Assembly: GCA_015231795.1 (NCBI GenBank)
Contig: JADGAX010000001.1
Span: forward strand, 372,001-436,000
DNA: 64,000 nt
DNA from: Alphaproteobacteria bacterium
GTDB taxonomy: Bacteria; Pseudomonadota; Alphaproteobacteria; Rhodospirillales; WMHbin7
Reading direction: 5' to 3'
In this document: positions 51,765 through 62,206 of the stretch, in pieces
How positions within the stretch are numbered: the first letter of the stretch is position 1
Layout of the letters: each line of letters begins with the position of its first letter
Notes under the pieces: generated by a model
Told to the model about the DNA's origin: nothing
The model's database searches: none
Seen by the model: only the letters and a program-made list of their open reading frames with translations
Program-made: the position numbers and the translations under genes

Positions 51765-52108
51765 AAAGTCTCTACTTCATCAATCAAGCGGGGCAGCTTC
51801 GCCAACAATTCGGGAATAAAGACGCGCACTGTTTCATAGATGCGGTCCAGCTTCAGGCCGAGATAGTCGTGCGCCAAAACATTTCGCATGCCGATAATCT
51901 GCCGCCAGGGAATCTCAGGATGTCGGTCGACAATCTCTTTGGGGACACGACGCGAAGCCTCGGCCAACATTTCCAGCGCATGGAAAACCGCGAATTTCGT
52001 TTTGGTATCCTGCGTGAAATCTTCAAAGGTAACGTGATCGAGAAACTGACGCGCCGCCTCGGCGAATTCCTGCATGTCGGCAAGATAGAGGACGGGGTCA
52101 CGCTTCAT
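51749..52108 (-). CDS. hepT: HepT-like RNase toxin (DUF86)
   Basis: 119 residues, all-helical, with the HEPN active-site motif R-x4-6-H in GMRNVLAHDYLGLK near residue 80. HepT-type toxins are RNases or are kept inactive by nucleotidyl transfer from the partner MNT antitoxin. Its ATG overlaps the MNT stop (ATGA). The last codons (AGEG) are the same as those of pcm, as part of repeat A, so its native C-terminus may have been replaced at insertion. Confidence 0.88.
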   Translation of the reverse strand: MKRDPVLYLADMQEFAEAARQFLDHVTFEDFTQDTKTKFAVFHALEMLAEASRRVPKEIVDRHPEIPWRQIIGMRNVLAHDYLGLKLDRIYETVRVFIPELLAKLPRLIDEVETLAGEG

Positions 52109-52398
52109 ACCATCACGGCTTCCTTGAGAATGTAAGGCGCAATGCGCGGCTTGAGCGCCTCTTTCTCGGCCAGATCGACATTGATCCCTACGGCATCGCC
52201 GATTTCCTGTTGCAGGCGAACGAAATCGATCAAGGTCATCCCGTCGCCCAATTCGACCAACAGGTCAAGATCGCTTTCCTCACTCTGCTCGCCGCGAGCG
52301 TAAGAGCCGAAAACCCCCATCGAGCGCAAGGGATAGCGCAGTTCAAGCATCGGCTTGATCTGGCGAAGTGTCGTCAATATCTGATCCAGGCTGCGCAT
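52105..52398 (-). CDS. mntA: MNT-type nucleotidyltransferase antitoxin
   Basis: 97 residues of the minimal nucleotidyltransferase family: GSYARGEQSEESDLDLLVELG near residue 31 (cited in part: GSYARGEQSEESDLDLL) holds the GS and the DxD catalytic acids. Such proteins add AMP to a Tyr of HepT-type toxins and thereby silence them. Located upstream of hepT with a four-base overlap, the classical order of the pair. Confidence 0.9.
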   Translation of the reverse strand: MRSLDQILTTLRQIKPMLELRYPLRSMGVFGSYARGEQSEESDLDLLVELGDGMTLIDFVRLQQEIGDAVGINVDLAEKEALKPRIAPYILKEAVMV

Positions 52399-52441
52399 AG
52401 GGGCATTCTAGCGCAAGTAATGGAGGCAAGGAAGTCCCCTA

Positions 52442-52704
52442 CCCCTACCCTTCTCCGGCCACGCCGGGCAATAGGGGCACGAAGCGAACGCCGAACAGGC
52501 TTTCGATTTCGAAGTCGGTTTCGGTGCGGGTGTATTTCACCAGATGCTGCTCGCCATTCTCGTCGCCCAAAGGGGCGACCAGAATGCCGCCGACATCCAA
52601 CTGATCTAGCAAAACCTTGGGCACGTCGAAGGGAGCGGCAGTCAGAATGATGCGATCGAAGGGCGCTTGTTCGGGCCAGCCCTTGAAGCCGTCGCCGCAC
52701 AGGG
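52442..52704 (-). pseudogene. Duplicated 3' fragment of pcm
   Basis: 263 bp that match 53790-54052, the end of the intact pcm gene, with about six mismatches and no indel (about 98 percent identical by eye). It still reads as the last 80-odd codons of Pcm (for example GGILVAPLGDENGEQHLVKY) with the AGEG-stop ending but lacks the catalytic Rossmann part and any start. It forms the right-hand boundary of the HepT/MNT block and the left-hand boundary of the cyclase-like gene. The stretch 52399-52764 holds nothing else that I can recognise. Confidence 0.85.
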
Positions 52705-52764
52705 GGCAAGCCTGCCACTTATCGACCTGTCAGAAATACCGGGGTCCGCATTTTGGAACTCTAA

Positions 52765-53553
52765 CTACCTGAAGAAGCCTTGGTCAGTCCCGATCCGCCC
52801 CATCGCTTCAGACCAATCAAAATCACTGACTGCCCTGGGATTGAAGCTATTGTCCACGAGAACCGCAAGAAGCCCTTGATGATGGCGCTTCAACATTTTC
52901 CAAGTATTCAGGTACTTCCGCCTGACCTTAGTCGCGAGCAGCATATCGTTCATGTGGTGGTGTATACTTTCTAGGTAATGGATATCGTAGGCGATAAGAT
53001 AAAGCAGGTCTGTCTCAATGATCCATTCAGGCGGGATCGGATATTCTCGCCGCATCAAACTGATGTCCTTTAAGTTTTGCATAATGTGGACGAACTGGTA
53101 TTGCTTATTAAACGGGGTCAGCTGAAAAATATTGCTGTATGGACATACGATGTTGTCCATAAACAGACCGGTGCATTGAATCTCTTTCTCAGCTTCGTGG
53201 GCACGGATTAGCCCCTCTCCGTAGTACGCCTCTATATTCTTCATGGGCTGATGATTGAAGTCGCCGTAGGTGATGTATCCCCGAAAGTGGATGTCCATGC
53301 TGATACAGCGATAGAACAGGTCTTGGGCGAACTCGCAGAGGTACATTACGCCGTACTGGACATCGAAAAGAGATGTTGGTTCAGGCATGTTGTAGACAAG
53401 AATCGTATCCGAGAAGACAATGACCTTGAAATCTGGATGCCGGTGCGCGTTCAGAGCGTCAATGATCTCATAGAGGCGATCAACGTTGCCACGCTTCACA
53501 ACCGGATCGCTGAAGCCAAGGATGTCAATATAAAGCAAGAACTTTTCGGGCAT
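52765..53553 (-). CDS. Orphan protein with class III nucleotidyl-cyclase-like motifs
   Basis: 262 residues from ATG 53553 (TTG at 53562 is possible). Motif order resembles class III cyclases: FLLYIDILGFSDPV with Asp10, VIVFSDTILVY with Asp49, then HFRGYITYGD with Arg91 and Gly97, followed by EAYYGEGLIRAHEAEK near residue 110, which lines up with the R-x-G-x-x-x-G ... yyG-x-x-x-n-x-A segment of those enzymes. Asp10 and Asp49 would be the metal ligands. The last 130 residues are unlike known domains. It is more AT-rich than its neighbours, shows no membrane helix, and sits alone between the two pcm repeats. Possible link to phage defence by nucleotide signalling is inference; no effector gene is present. 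Confidence 0.6.
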   Translation of the reverse strand: MPEKFLLYIDILGFSDPVVKRGNVDRLYEIIDALNAHRHPDFKVIVFSDTILVYNMPEPTSLFDVQYGVMYLCEFAQDLFYRCISMDIHFRGYITYGDFNHQPMKNIEAYYGEGLIRAHEAEKEIQCTGLFMDNIVCPYSNIFQLTPFNKQYQFVHIMQNLKDISLMRREYPIPPEWIIETDLLYLIAYDIHYLESIHHHMNDMLLATKVRRKYLNTWKMLKRHHQGLLAVLVDNSFNPRAVSDFDWSEAMGRIGTDQGFFR

Positions 53554-53789
53554 TGGCGGCAACCGCAGCGTTGTCTATTTTACTGCCGAGCAGTTTGCCT
53601 TCATTTACCCAACCCTACAATCACCACACGCACTTATTTTATCAAATGAGGGGGTTTGCACTGTAAACGTATTGGCAGAAGGTGGGGTGTCCGCTCAAGA
53701 CCTTGCGAATGTATTGTCCGCTTTGCCGATACGGCGCACTACGTCCGCGCCGTCATTATTCTTGGGAATAGATTGTCTTTGGGGGAAGC

Positions 53790-54052
53790 CCCCTACCCTT
53801 CTCCCGCCACGCCGGGCAGCAGGGGCACGAAGCGAACGCCGAACAGGCTTTCGATTTCGAAGTCGGTTTCGGTGCGGGTGTATTTCACCAGATGCTGCTC
53901 GCCATTCTCGTCGCCCAAAGGAGCGACCAGAATGCCGCCGACATCCAACTGATCCAGCAAAACCTTGGGCACGTCGAAGGGAGCGGCGGTCAGAATGATG
54001 CGATCGAAGGGCGCTTGTTCGGGCCAGCCCTTGAAGCCGTCGCCGCACAGGG
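53790..54052 (-). repeat. Direct repeat C: 3' end of intact pcm
   Basis: The parent copy of the fragment at 52442-52704. The two define a 1,085-bp insert (52705-53789) carrying the cyclase-like gene. The gap 53554-53792 upstream of that gene is AT-rich and holds no further gene. Confidence 0.85.
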
Positions 54053-54433
54053 TGGTGATGTTGTGCAAACGCAGTTCCTTGAACCGTTCCTCGGCCTGCT
54101 TCATCAAGGGCCGGTGGCGCTCGATGGTGTAAACGCGCCTGGCCAGCTTGGACAAAATCGCCGTCTGATAGCCCGAACCGGTGCCGATCTCCAGCACCTT
54201 CATGCGGTCGCCCAGATTCAGCGCCTGGGTCATCAAGCCCACCACCAAGGGCTGGCTGATCGTCTGGCCGCAGCCGATGGGCAGGGCGTTGTTGTCATAG
54301 GCCTGATCGAGAAAGCTGTATTCGACGAACTTCTCGCGCGGCGTCAGCTCGATGGCCGACAGAACCTTGGTGTCGATCACCCCTCCGGCGCGCAAATCCA
54401 TCAGCAGGCGGATCTTGCGCGACGAGACGATCA

Positions 54434-54434
<1 letters not shown>
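53793..54434 (-). CDS. pcm: Protein-L-isoaspartate O-methyltransferase
   Basis: 213 residues. Repairs isoaspartyl residues using SAM. Marks are TKVLSAIELTPREKFV, GQTISQPLVVGLMTQAL, the SAM motif VLEIGTGSGYQTAILSKLA near residue 80, and the conserved PFDRIILTAA and GGILVAPLG. ATG at 54434 overlaps the surE stop (TGATG). Its last 263 bases are duplicated at 52442-52704. Normally nlpD follows; here inserted DNA separates the two. Confidence 0.95.
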
Positions 54435-56685
<2,251 letters not shown>

Positions 56686-57507
56686 TCAACTCTCGTTGAA
56701 ATCGGTTTCCGGCAAAGCGCCGTCGTCATCCTCGCCTTCGGCTTCGCGCTTCTTCTTCTCGACCAGCTTGCAAGAATAGATCGAGATTTCGTAAAGCAGC
56801 ATCATCGGCACGGCCAGCCCGATCTGGCTGATCACGTCGGGCGGAGTCAAGATGGCGGCGGCCACGAAGATCAAGACGATGGCGTAGCGGCGCTTTTCGG
56901 CCAAGCCCTTCGACGTCACCAGCCCCACGCGGGCCATCAAGGTCAGCAGCACCGGAAGCTGGAAGGCGATGCCAAAAGCGAAGATCAGCTTCATCACCAG
57001 CGTCAGATATTCGCCGACCTTGGCTTCCAACTGAATGGGCAATCCACCGTCAAGTGGTTGGGCTTCGAAAGACAGCAGGAACTGCCAGGCCATGGGGATG
57101 ATGAAGTAATAGACCAACGCCGCACCCATCAGGAACAGCAGCGGAGTGGCGAACAAGAACGGCAGGAAGGCCTGGCGTTCGTGCTTGTACAGGCCGGGGG
57201 CTACGAAAGCCCAAAGCTGTCCGGCGAAAACCGGAAACGAGAAGAACAGCGCCGTGAACATGGCGACGCGCACATAGGTAAAGAAGGCTTCGGTCAGCGC
57301 GGTGTAAATCATGCGCCGGTTGCCGCCCATGCTTTCGAAAATATCGGTCAGCGGCTGCACCAGGAAGCCATAGACGTGATTGGCGAAGTAATAGCTGACG
57401 AAGAAGGCGACCACAAAAAAGGCCATCGACCACATCAGACGATTGCGCAGCTCGATCAGATGCTCGAGCAACGGCATCTTCTTTTCGTCGCTGGATTCCT
57501 CGGTCAC
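56686..57507 (-). CDS. tatC: Twin-arginine translocase subunit TatC
   Basis: 273 residues with six helices: [17 protein letters not shown] opens the conserved cytoplasmic start with the invariant Glu, [13 protein letters not shown] marks the fifth loop region. Forms the Tat receptor that recognises RR signal peptides. GTG start overlaps the tatB stop (GTGA). A charged C-terminal tail ([12 protein letters not shown]) extends beyond the last helix. Nine bases separate it from serS. Confidence 0.95.
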   Translation of the reverse strand: MTEESSDEKKMPLLEHLIELRNRLMWSMAFFVVAFFVSYYFANHVYGFLVQPLTDIFESMGGNRRMIYTALTEAFFTYVRVAMFTALFFSFPVFAGQLWAFVAPGLYKHERQAFLPFLFATPLLFLMGAALVYYFIIPMAWQFLLSFEAQPLDGGLPIQLEAKVGEYLTLVMKLIFAFGIAFQLPVLLTLMARVGLVTSKGLAEKRRYAIVLIFVAAAILTPPDVISQIGLAVPMMLLYEISIYSCKLVEKKKREAEGEDDDGALPETDFNES

Positions 57508-57893
57508 GACTTGGCCTCAGGCTGTGTCTCTGGCTGGGCGGTAGGTGGTTCGTCCGCCGGGGCATCGCTGGGCGGGGGCAGGACGGCAGCCGCATTGGTT
57601 TGATGGTTTTCGATGGAAAGGGCGCTGGCGACCTCGCCCTTGGGATCGACGGCGCGCTCGATCTCGGCTTGCACATTGACGGTGTTGAAGGCCTGCGCCT
57701 GTTTGCGCAGATCGTCCAATTCCGATTCGCGCATCATGTCGTCGACGCTTTTTTGGAACTCGCCCGCCATCGCGCGCGCTTTGCGGGTCCATTGGCCCAT
57801 CACGCGCAGCACTTTGGGCAGATCCTTGGGGCCGATGACCACGAGCGCGATCACGGCAATCACCGCCACTTCTGAGATATCAACGTCTAACAC
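57504..57893 (-). CDS. tatB: Twin-arginine translocase subunit TatB
   Basis: 129 residues: single N-terminal helix ([21 protein letters not shown]) with conserved Glu and Gly-Pro hinge, amphipathic helix, long Ala/Pro-rich tail. GTG start (57893). Lies between tatA and tatC. Confidence 0.93.
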   Translation of the reverse strand: MLDVDISEVAVIAVIALVVIGPKDLPKVLRVMGQWTRKARAMAGEFQKSVDDMMRESELDDLRKQAQAFNTVNVQAEIERAVDPKGEVASALSIENHQTNAAAVLPPPSDAPADEPPTAQPETQPEAKS

Positions 57894-57923
57894 GCTTTGG
57901 CCCGTCCGGTTGGGACCAGGGGA

Positions 57924-58160
57924 TCAGTGCTTGGCCGCTTCGTCCTTTTGAACGGGCGCGGCATTGGCCTGGGCCTGATTGTCGATCGTCTTGGGGGACT
58001 CTTCGGCCTTCGCCTCGTCTTCGTCCTTCAGGCCCGACTTGAACGCCTTGACGCCCTTGGCCATGTCGCCCATCAGGCGCGGCAGCTTGCCCGCTCCGAA
58101 CAGGAGCAGAACGATGATCAGAACGATAACCCAATGCCAAATGCTTCCAAAGCCACCCAT
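57924..58160 (-). CDS. tatA: Twin-arginine translocase subunit TatA
   Basis: 78 residues: helix [20 protein letters not shown] followed by [20 protein letters not shown], the typical TatA hinge and amphipathic helix, then an acidic tail. First gene of tatABC-serS-surE-pcm on the minus strand. Confidence 0.94.
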   Translation of the reverse strand: MGGFGSIWHWVIVLIIVLLLFGAGKLPRLMGDMAKGVKAFKSGLKDEDEAKAEESPKTIDNQAQANAAPVQKDEAAKH

Positions 58161-58336
58161 GATACGCCCTCTTGCTAGCCCTTTTTGGTTAGGACGCGGA
58201 TCATCGCAGATGCAGCCCGCAGCCGCAACGGTTTGAAGCGCCCTTGTTTTTACAGAAAATCGGTGCGCTGACCGCCCCTTGATTTCACACTACGCTTATG
58301 GGTAAGAAAAAACTACCCAGAGGAATTGGATTCGGC

Positions 58337-58366
58337 TTGAAAATCACCATCTACTCAGCGTAAATA
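58337..58366 (+). promoter_or_regulatory. Candidate promoter before the chemoreceptor gene
   Basis: TTGAAA (58337-58342), 18 bases, TAAATA (58361-58366), about 87 bases before the start. The rest of the 58161-58452 gap is AT-rich with no gene; a small GCGG/CCGC hairpin lies near 58420-58433. Confidence 0.35.
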
Positions 58367-58452
58367 AACACAAAACGACCTCAATCGACAATTATAGAAC
58401 AATAACAAACAATAAAACTGCGGCAAAGTCCGCAGGCGCGCTGGAGATGGAG

Positions 58453-59853
58453 ATGAATTTTACACAAGAAGCCGCAAGCGTCCCGCAGGACGTCGCCGAG
58501 AAAATGGCCCGCCATGTCAGTCAGTTGTGGGGGCAACTGACCGAGGTGGCGGGCGACATCGCTACCGTAACCCAGGAATTCAAGCATCAGGCCGACCGTT
58601 TCGGCGGCCTTAAATCGGCGGCCGAGGATCTGTCGCGCACCAACGCGCTGATCGGCGCGTCGGCTGGCGAGGCGCATCAGGTCTCGGAAAACGCGGCCCG
58701 CATGACCCAACAATCCACCCAAACCCTGAAAACGGCGGAATCCGACATCAGGGCCTTGGTCGAAAGCGTCAATCATATCGAGGAAAGGCTGAAGGGGCTT
58801 AGCGCCTCGCTGGCCCGAGTGGACAAGGTGTCGACCGAAATCGAAACCATCGCCCGCCAAACCCGTCTGCTGGCGCTGAACGCCACCATCGAGGCCGCCC
58901 GGGCCGGAGAAATGGGCAAGGGATTCGCCGTCGTGGCCAGCGAGGTCAAGACCTTGGCCGCCCAGACCAGCCAAGCCACCTCATTGATCGCCGAAACGCT
59001 GACCGACCTGTCCAGCTTAAGCGCGCAATTGACCGAGGAAAGCATCACCAGCCGCGAGAGGGCCACTCGCGTTTTGGCCTCGACCGAGGCGCTGGTCAGC
59101 ACGGTGGGCGGGGTCAGCGACAAATTCGCCGAAGTCGACAAGCATGTTTCAGGCATCGCCGACACGACCCAGCATTGCGACCAGGACCGGGCCGTCATGA
59201 GCCAGGCGATCTTGGACATTTCCCAGGACATGGGGCAGGAAAGCCATCATCTGGCCAGCGCCAGCCAGCGCCTGGACAGCCTGTTGTCCAGCGGCGAGGA
59301 GTTGATGTCGCTGGTGGTGGGCCAAGGATTGCCGACGCCGGAAACGCCCTATGTCCAAATCGTCAGGGCGACGGCGGAACTGATCTCGCAGCGTTTCGAA
59401 AAAGCGGTCGCCGACCGGGAAATTTCGCTTGGCGATCTGTTCGACGACAATTACCAGGAAGTTCCGGGCACCAATCCCAAGCAGGTGAAAACCCGCTTTA
59501 CCGATTTTACCGACCGCGTGTTGCCAGAATTCCAAGAACCCATCATCGCGAAGGATGCAAAAATCCTGTTTTCCGCAGCCGTCGACCGCAACGGCTATCT
59601 GCCCACCCACAACAAGAAATATTCGCAGCCCCAGGGCAACGATCCGGTCTGGAATACCGCCAACTGCCGCAACCGCAGAATTTTCAACGATCCGACCGGT
59701 CTGGCCTCGGCCAAGAACACCAAGCCCTTCTTTCTGAAAACCTACAAGCGCGACATGGGCGGCGGCAAGCTGGTGATGTGCAAGGAATGCTCGGCTCCGA
59801 TCATGGTTCAGGGCCGTCATTGGGGCGGCTTGAGACTGGCTTTTCTGCTGTAG
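58453..59853 (+). CDS. Soluble chemoreceptor-like protein with C-terminal sensory domain
   Basis: 466 residues without membrane helix. The middle part has the methyl-accepting signalling tip: [21 protein letters not shown]-type text (cited: [20 protein letters not shown]) and [18 protein letters not shown], flanked by long heptads. After residue 330 a separate domain follows with [45 protein letters not shown] and a [10 protein letters not shown] ending; several Cys/His suggest a redox or metal-binding sensor. ATG at 58453 is preceded by GGAG at 6 bases; 58447 is adjacent and less good. Its end overlaps the convergent ArsR gene by 53 bases. Confidence 0.85.
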   Translation: MNFTQEAASVPQDVAEKMARHVSQLWGQLTEVAGDIATVTQEFKHQADRFGGLKSAAEDLSRTNALIGASAGEAHQVSENAARMTQQSTQTLKTAESDIRALVESVNHIEERLKGLSASLARVDKVSTEIETIARQTRLLALNATIEAARAGEMGKGFAVVASEVKTLAAQTSQATSLIAETLTDLSSLSAQLTEESITSRERATRVLASTEALVSTVGGVSDKFAEVDKHVSGIADTTQHCDQDRAVMSQAILDISQDMGQESHHLASASQRLDSLLSSGEELMSLVVGQGLPTPETPYVQIVRATAELISQRFEKAVADREISLGDLFDDNYQEVPGTNPKQVKTRFTDFTDRVLPEFQEPIIAKDAKILFSAAVDRNGYLPTHNKKYSQPQGNDPVWNTANCRNRRIFNDPTGLASAKNTKPFFLKTYKRDMGGGKLVMCKECSAPIMVQGRHWGGLRLAFLL

Positions 59854-60505
59854 AAACTTCTACGGGAAGACCAGAAGCCCGCCATTCCGGCATGCCGTCT
59901 TGCAGTCGGCTGGCAGGCAGGCCCTGCTCGCGAAGGAACGCCACCGCCTCATAGGCCAGGACGCAATACGGTCCCCGGCAATAAGCGACGATTTGGCTGC
60001 CTTTCGGCAGATCCTTCAGCCTTCTTTTCAGGTCCTTCAGCGGAACGTTCAAACTGCCGGGAATGTGCCCGGCGGCAAATTCCTGTTCAGGCCGAACGTC
60101 AAGGACGGTCACCAACCCATCCTTCATGCGCTGGACGAGATCGCTCCTGGTAACAGGTTCCAGCCGATCCTTTTCCTTGAAATAACCTTGGACGACCAGC
60201 CCGACCTCGGCCACATGCCGCTCGGCGGTCTGGCGCAGGGCCGCCAGCAAAGCCAGAACGTCGTCGCCGGACAGATAATAAAGCACCTGTTGCCCCGACT
60301 TCCTGGATAGGACCAAACCAGAACGCCTGAGCGCGTGAAGATGCTGCGACGCGTTGGCGATGGCAAGTCCTGCCGCCTTGGCCAATTCATCGACGCTGCG
60401 CTCGCCTTGGGCGATCAGCTCCAGCAGATCAAGCCGGTGCGGGTTCGACAAGGCCTTGCCCAACACGGCGAACTGTTCAAGCAGCTTCAGCTTCGGGCTA
60501 ACCAT
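59801..60505 (-). CDS. ArsR-family regulator fused to rhodanese domain
   Basis: 234 residues: winged-helix ArsR domain (residues 1-100; [40 protein letters not shown]), linker, then a rhodanese domain ([36 protein letters not shown]). The rhodanese Cys of CRGPYC is the likely site of persulfide; the HTH part has no Cys, so it does not sense through a dithiol as BigR/SqrR do. It probably represses its own gene and the divergent TSUP operon until reactive sulfur appears. ATG at 60505; longer reading unsupported. Confidence 0.85.
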   Translation of the reverse strand: MVSPKLKLLEQFAVLGKALSNPHRLDLLELIAQGERSVDELAKAAGLAIANASQHLHALRRSGLVLSRKSGQQVLYYLSGDDVLALLAALRQTAERHVAEVGLVVQGYFKEKDRLEPVTRSDLVQRMKDGLVTVLDVRPEQEFAAGHIPGSLNVPLKDLKRRLKDLPKGSQIVAYCRGPYCVLAYEAVAFLREQGLPASRLQDGMPEWRASGLPVEVSTAEKPVSSRPNDGPEP

Positions 60506-60695
60506 GCCATCTCTCTTTGTTGATTTGACATTATCTTCCGCTTTCAGAGCGAGCTTCAAGAAGCGTCTTTGGTTCCGCACCTTGATTTAGGCCTAAAGGC
60601 ATGCGCTTGACGTCATTCATGGTCGATCGCATTGCGACAAAGGCAAGTCTGCCTCCCCTACCATCTTCGTAAAAGCACAGAGGCAACGACCTCGC

Positions 60696-60743
60696 TTGAC
60701 AGTCTCGCGCCTAAATTATAGTATTCAATTGAATTGTAGAATA
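60696..60743 (+). promoter_or_regulatory. Promoter with palindromic operator for the TSUP-DsrE operon
   Basis: TTGACA (60696-60701) is followed by an AT-rich -10 zone (TATAGT at 60717-60722 or TAGTAT at 60719-60724). Over and after it lies ATTCAATTGAAT (60723-60734), a 12-base perfect palindrome; TATTC and GAATA also frame 60722-60743. The overlap of promoter and palindrome suits repression by the divergently encoded ArsR protein. Confidence 0.5.
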
Positions 60744-60762
60744 TCAGCAAAGGTGCTGGATC

Positions 60763-61557
60763 ATGTCGCCATTAGCCATTCTAGCCGGACTCGCAACCGG
60801 CCTTATGCTGGGCCTGTTCGGAAGCGGCGGTTCGATCATCACACTGCCTGCCCTGCTCTATCTGCTGGACGTGCCGACGAAATCGGCCATTGCCATGAGT
60901 TTGGGGATCGTTGGCGTTACGGCGGCCATCTCCGCCGTCACCCACTGGCGGCGCGGCAACGTCGACATGCCCGTTGCCGCCGTCTTCGGCTTGTTCGGCG
61001 TGGTGGGAACCTATGGAGGCGCAAAATTGGGCGTAATCACGCCCGATTTGGTACAGCTCTTGTTGTTCGCCGCCATCATGTACGCGGCCTCCTGGCGCAT
61101 GTTCAAACCAGGGCATGTGGAACCGAAAACAGCCAACCTGATCAGGCTCGACTGTCAAGGAACTGCCTCCTTGATCTGCTTCGATTACACGCGGGTTGGG
61201 CATGTGGCCTTGCATGGCATCGTCGTTGGCGTCCTAACCGGCATGGTGGGCGTGGGGGGTGGATTCCTGATCGTGCCAGCCTTGGTTTTGTTGTCCGGCT
61301 TGCCGATGAAGCAAGCCACGGGAACCTCTTTGGTCATTGTGTCCGCAAAATCATTTGCCGGTTTCGCGGGTTATTTGGGAGCCATCGAGATCGACTACAA
61401 CCTGATGGCCATCTTTACGGCCATCGCCATCGCCGGAAGTTTCGCCGGAACCGCCATCTCGAAACATCTGTCGGCGGAAAAGCTGAAAAAAGGATTTGCC
61501 GTCTTTTTGGTCGTGGTGGCCAGTTATATCGTCATCAAGGAAACGATGCTGGGGTAA
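60763..61557 (+). CDS. TSUP-family exporter (TauE/SafE type), second copy
   Basis: 264 residues with about eight helices and the two glycine-rich segments GLFGSGGSIITLPALLYLL and GMVGVGGGFLIVPALVLLSG. Distinct from the copy at 2156-3106: no signal peptide and a shorter middle loop. Expected to export or take up sulfur anions (sulfite, thiosulfate) across the inner membrane. First gene of a run of five genes with DsrE and a cysteine desulfurase; behind the ArsR-type operator. Confidence 0.88.
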   Translation: MSPLAILAGLATGLMLGLFGSGGSIITLPALLYLLDVPTKSAIAMSLGIVGVTAAISAVTHWRRGNVDMPVAAVFGLFGVVGTYGGAKLGVITPDLVQLLLFAAIMYAASWRMFKPGHVEPKTANLIRLDCQGTASLICFDYTRVGHVALHGIVVGVLTGMVGVGGGFLIVPALVLLSGLPMKQATGTSLVIVSAKSFAGFAGYLGAIEIDYNLMAIFTAIAIAGSFAGTAISKHLSAEKLKKGFAVFLVVVASYIVIKETMLG

Positions 61558-61559
61558 GC

Positions 61560-61856
61560 ATGAAAATCACCATTGTCTCGAAGAAGCCGCCCGGTGGTCG
61601 CTGCACGCTGTATGGCTATTACGCCCAGGTCGTCGCAGATGCCTTGGGCGGAGCCATAGAAACGACCTTTCCGGGGCCAGAGGATGAGGTCCAGCCCCCA
61701 GGATTCATGCTTGAAGACCGTCTGATCATACCCGCAGACGGCTTGATCCTATCGCCATCCGACGTGCATGATGGGCTTGGCAAGGACGGTTCGCCAAGTC
61801 TGCTGGCGCGACTGGAAGAGGCCGAAGCGCGTTTCATGGAGGAATGCGACAAATGA
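61560..61856 (+). CDS. Small protein of unknown function in sulfur operon
   Basis: 98 residues: KITIVSKKPPGGRCTLYGYY at the start, a middle with two short hydrophobic parts and FPGPEDEVQPPGF, and a helical end with a second Cys (EECDK). Starts two bases after the exporter stop; its stop overlaps the DsrE start (ATGA). Cys15 in a PGGRC turn could carry sulfur, but I recognise no family. Confidence 0.65.
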   Translation: MKITIVSKKPPGGRCTLYGYYAQVVADALGGAIETTFPGPEDEVQPPGFMLEDRLIIPADGLILSPSDVHDGLGKDGSPSLLARLEEAEARFMEECDK

Positions 61857-62206
61857 AAGCCGTCATCATTCTCAACGAAGGCCCCTATGGTTCGGAACGC
61901 AGCTACAACGGCATGCGGCTGGCCAATTCGCTGCGCAAGCACGATCCGCAAGGCGTCGTCATGGTTTTTCTGATGGGCGACGCCGTCAGTTGCGCCCATG
62001 CCGGACAGAAGCCGCCGGAGGGATTTTACAACATCGGCAAAATGATCCATCGCTTGATCGACAGCGGCGGGCAGGTTTTGCTGTGCGGCACTTGCATGGA
62101 TGCGCGCGGCCTTGCTGAAAGCGAACTCGTGGCAAACGCCAAGCGCAGCACCTTGGACGAGCTTACCATCATTACCCTCGCCGCCGACAAGGTCTTGACG
62201 TTCTGA
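61853..62206 (+). CDS. DsrE-family sulfur-transfer protein
   Basis: 117 residues of the DsrE/DsrF/YchN fold: AVIILNEGPYGSERSYNGM at the start, VVMVFLMGDAVSCA, and the key LLCGTCMDARG near residue 80 with two Cys, the likely persulfide-carrying site. Such proteins relay sulfur between enzymes. Overlaps both neighbours by one to four bases, so it is translated together with the small protein and cysteine desulfurase. Confidence 0.88.
   Translation: MKAVIILNEGPYGSERSYNGMRLANSLRKHDPQGVVMVFLMGDAVSCAHAGQKPPEGFYNIGKMIHRLIDSGGQVLLCGTCMDARGLAESELVANAKRSTLDELTIITLAADKVLTF

Noticed and set aside
60696-61856. Long plus-strand reading frame of 386 codons
   Set aside because: Most of it lies antiphase to the TSUP exporter gene; only its last 98 codons (61560-61856) are a real gene, reached by its own ATG.
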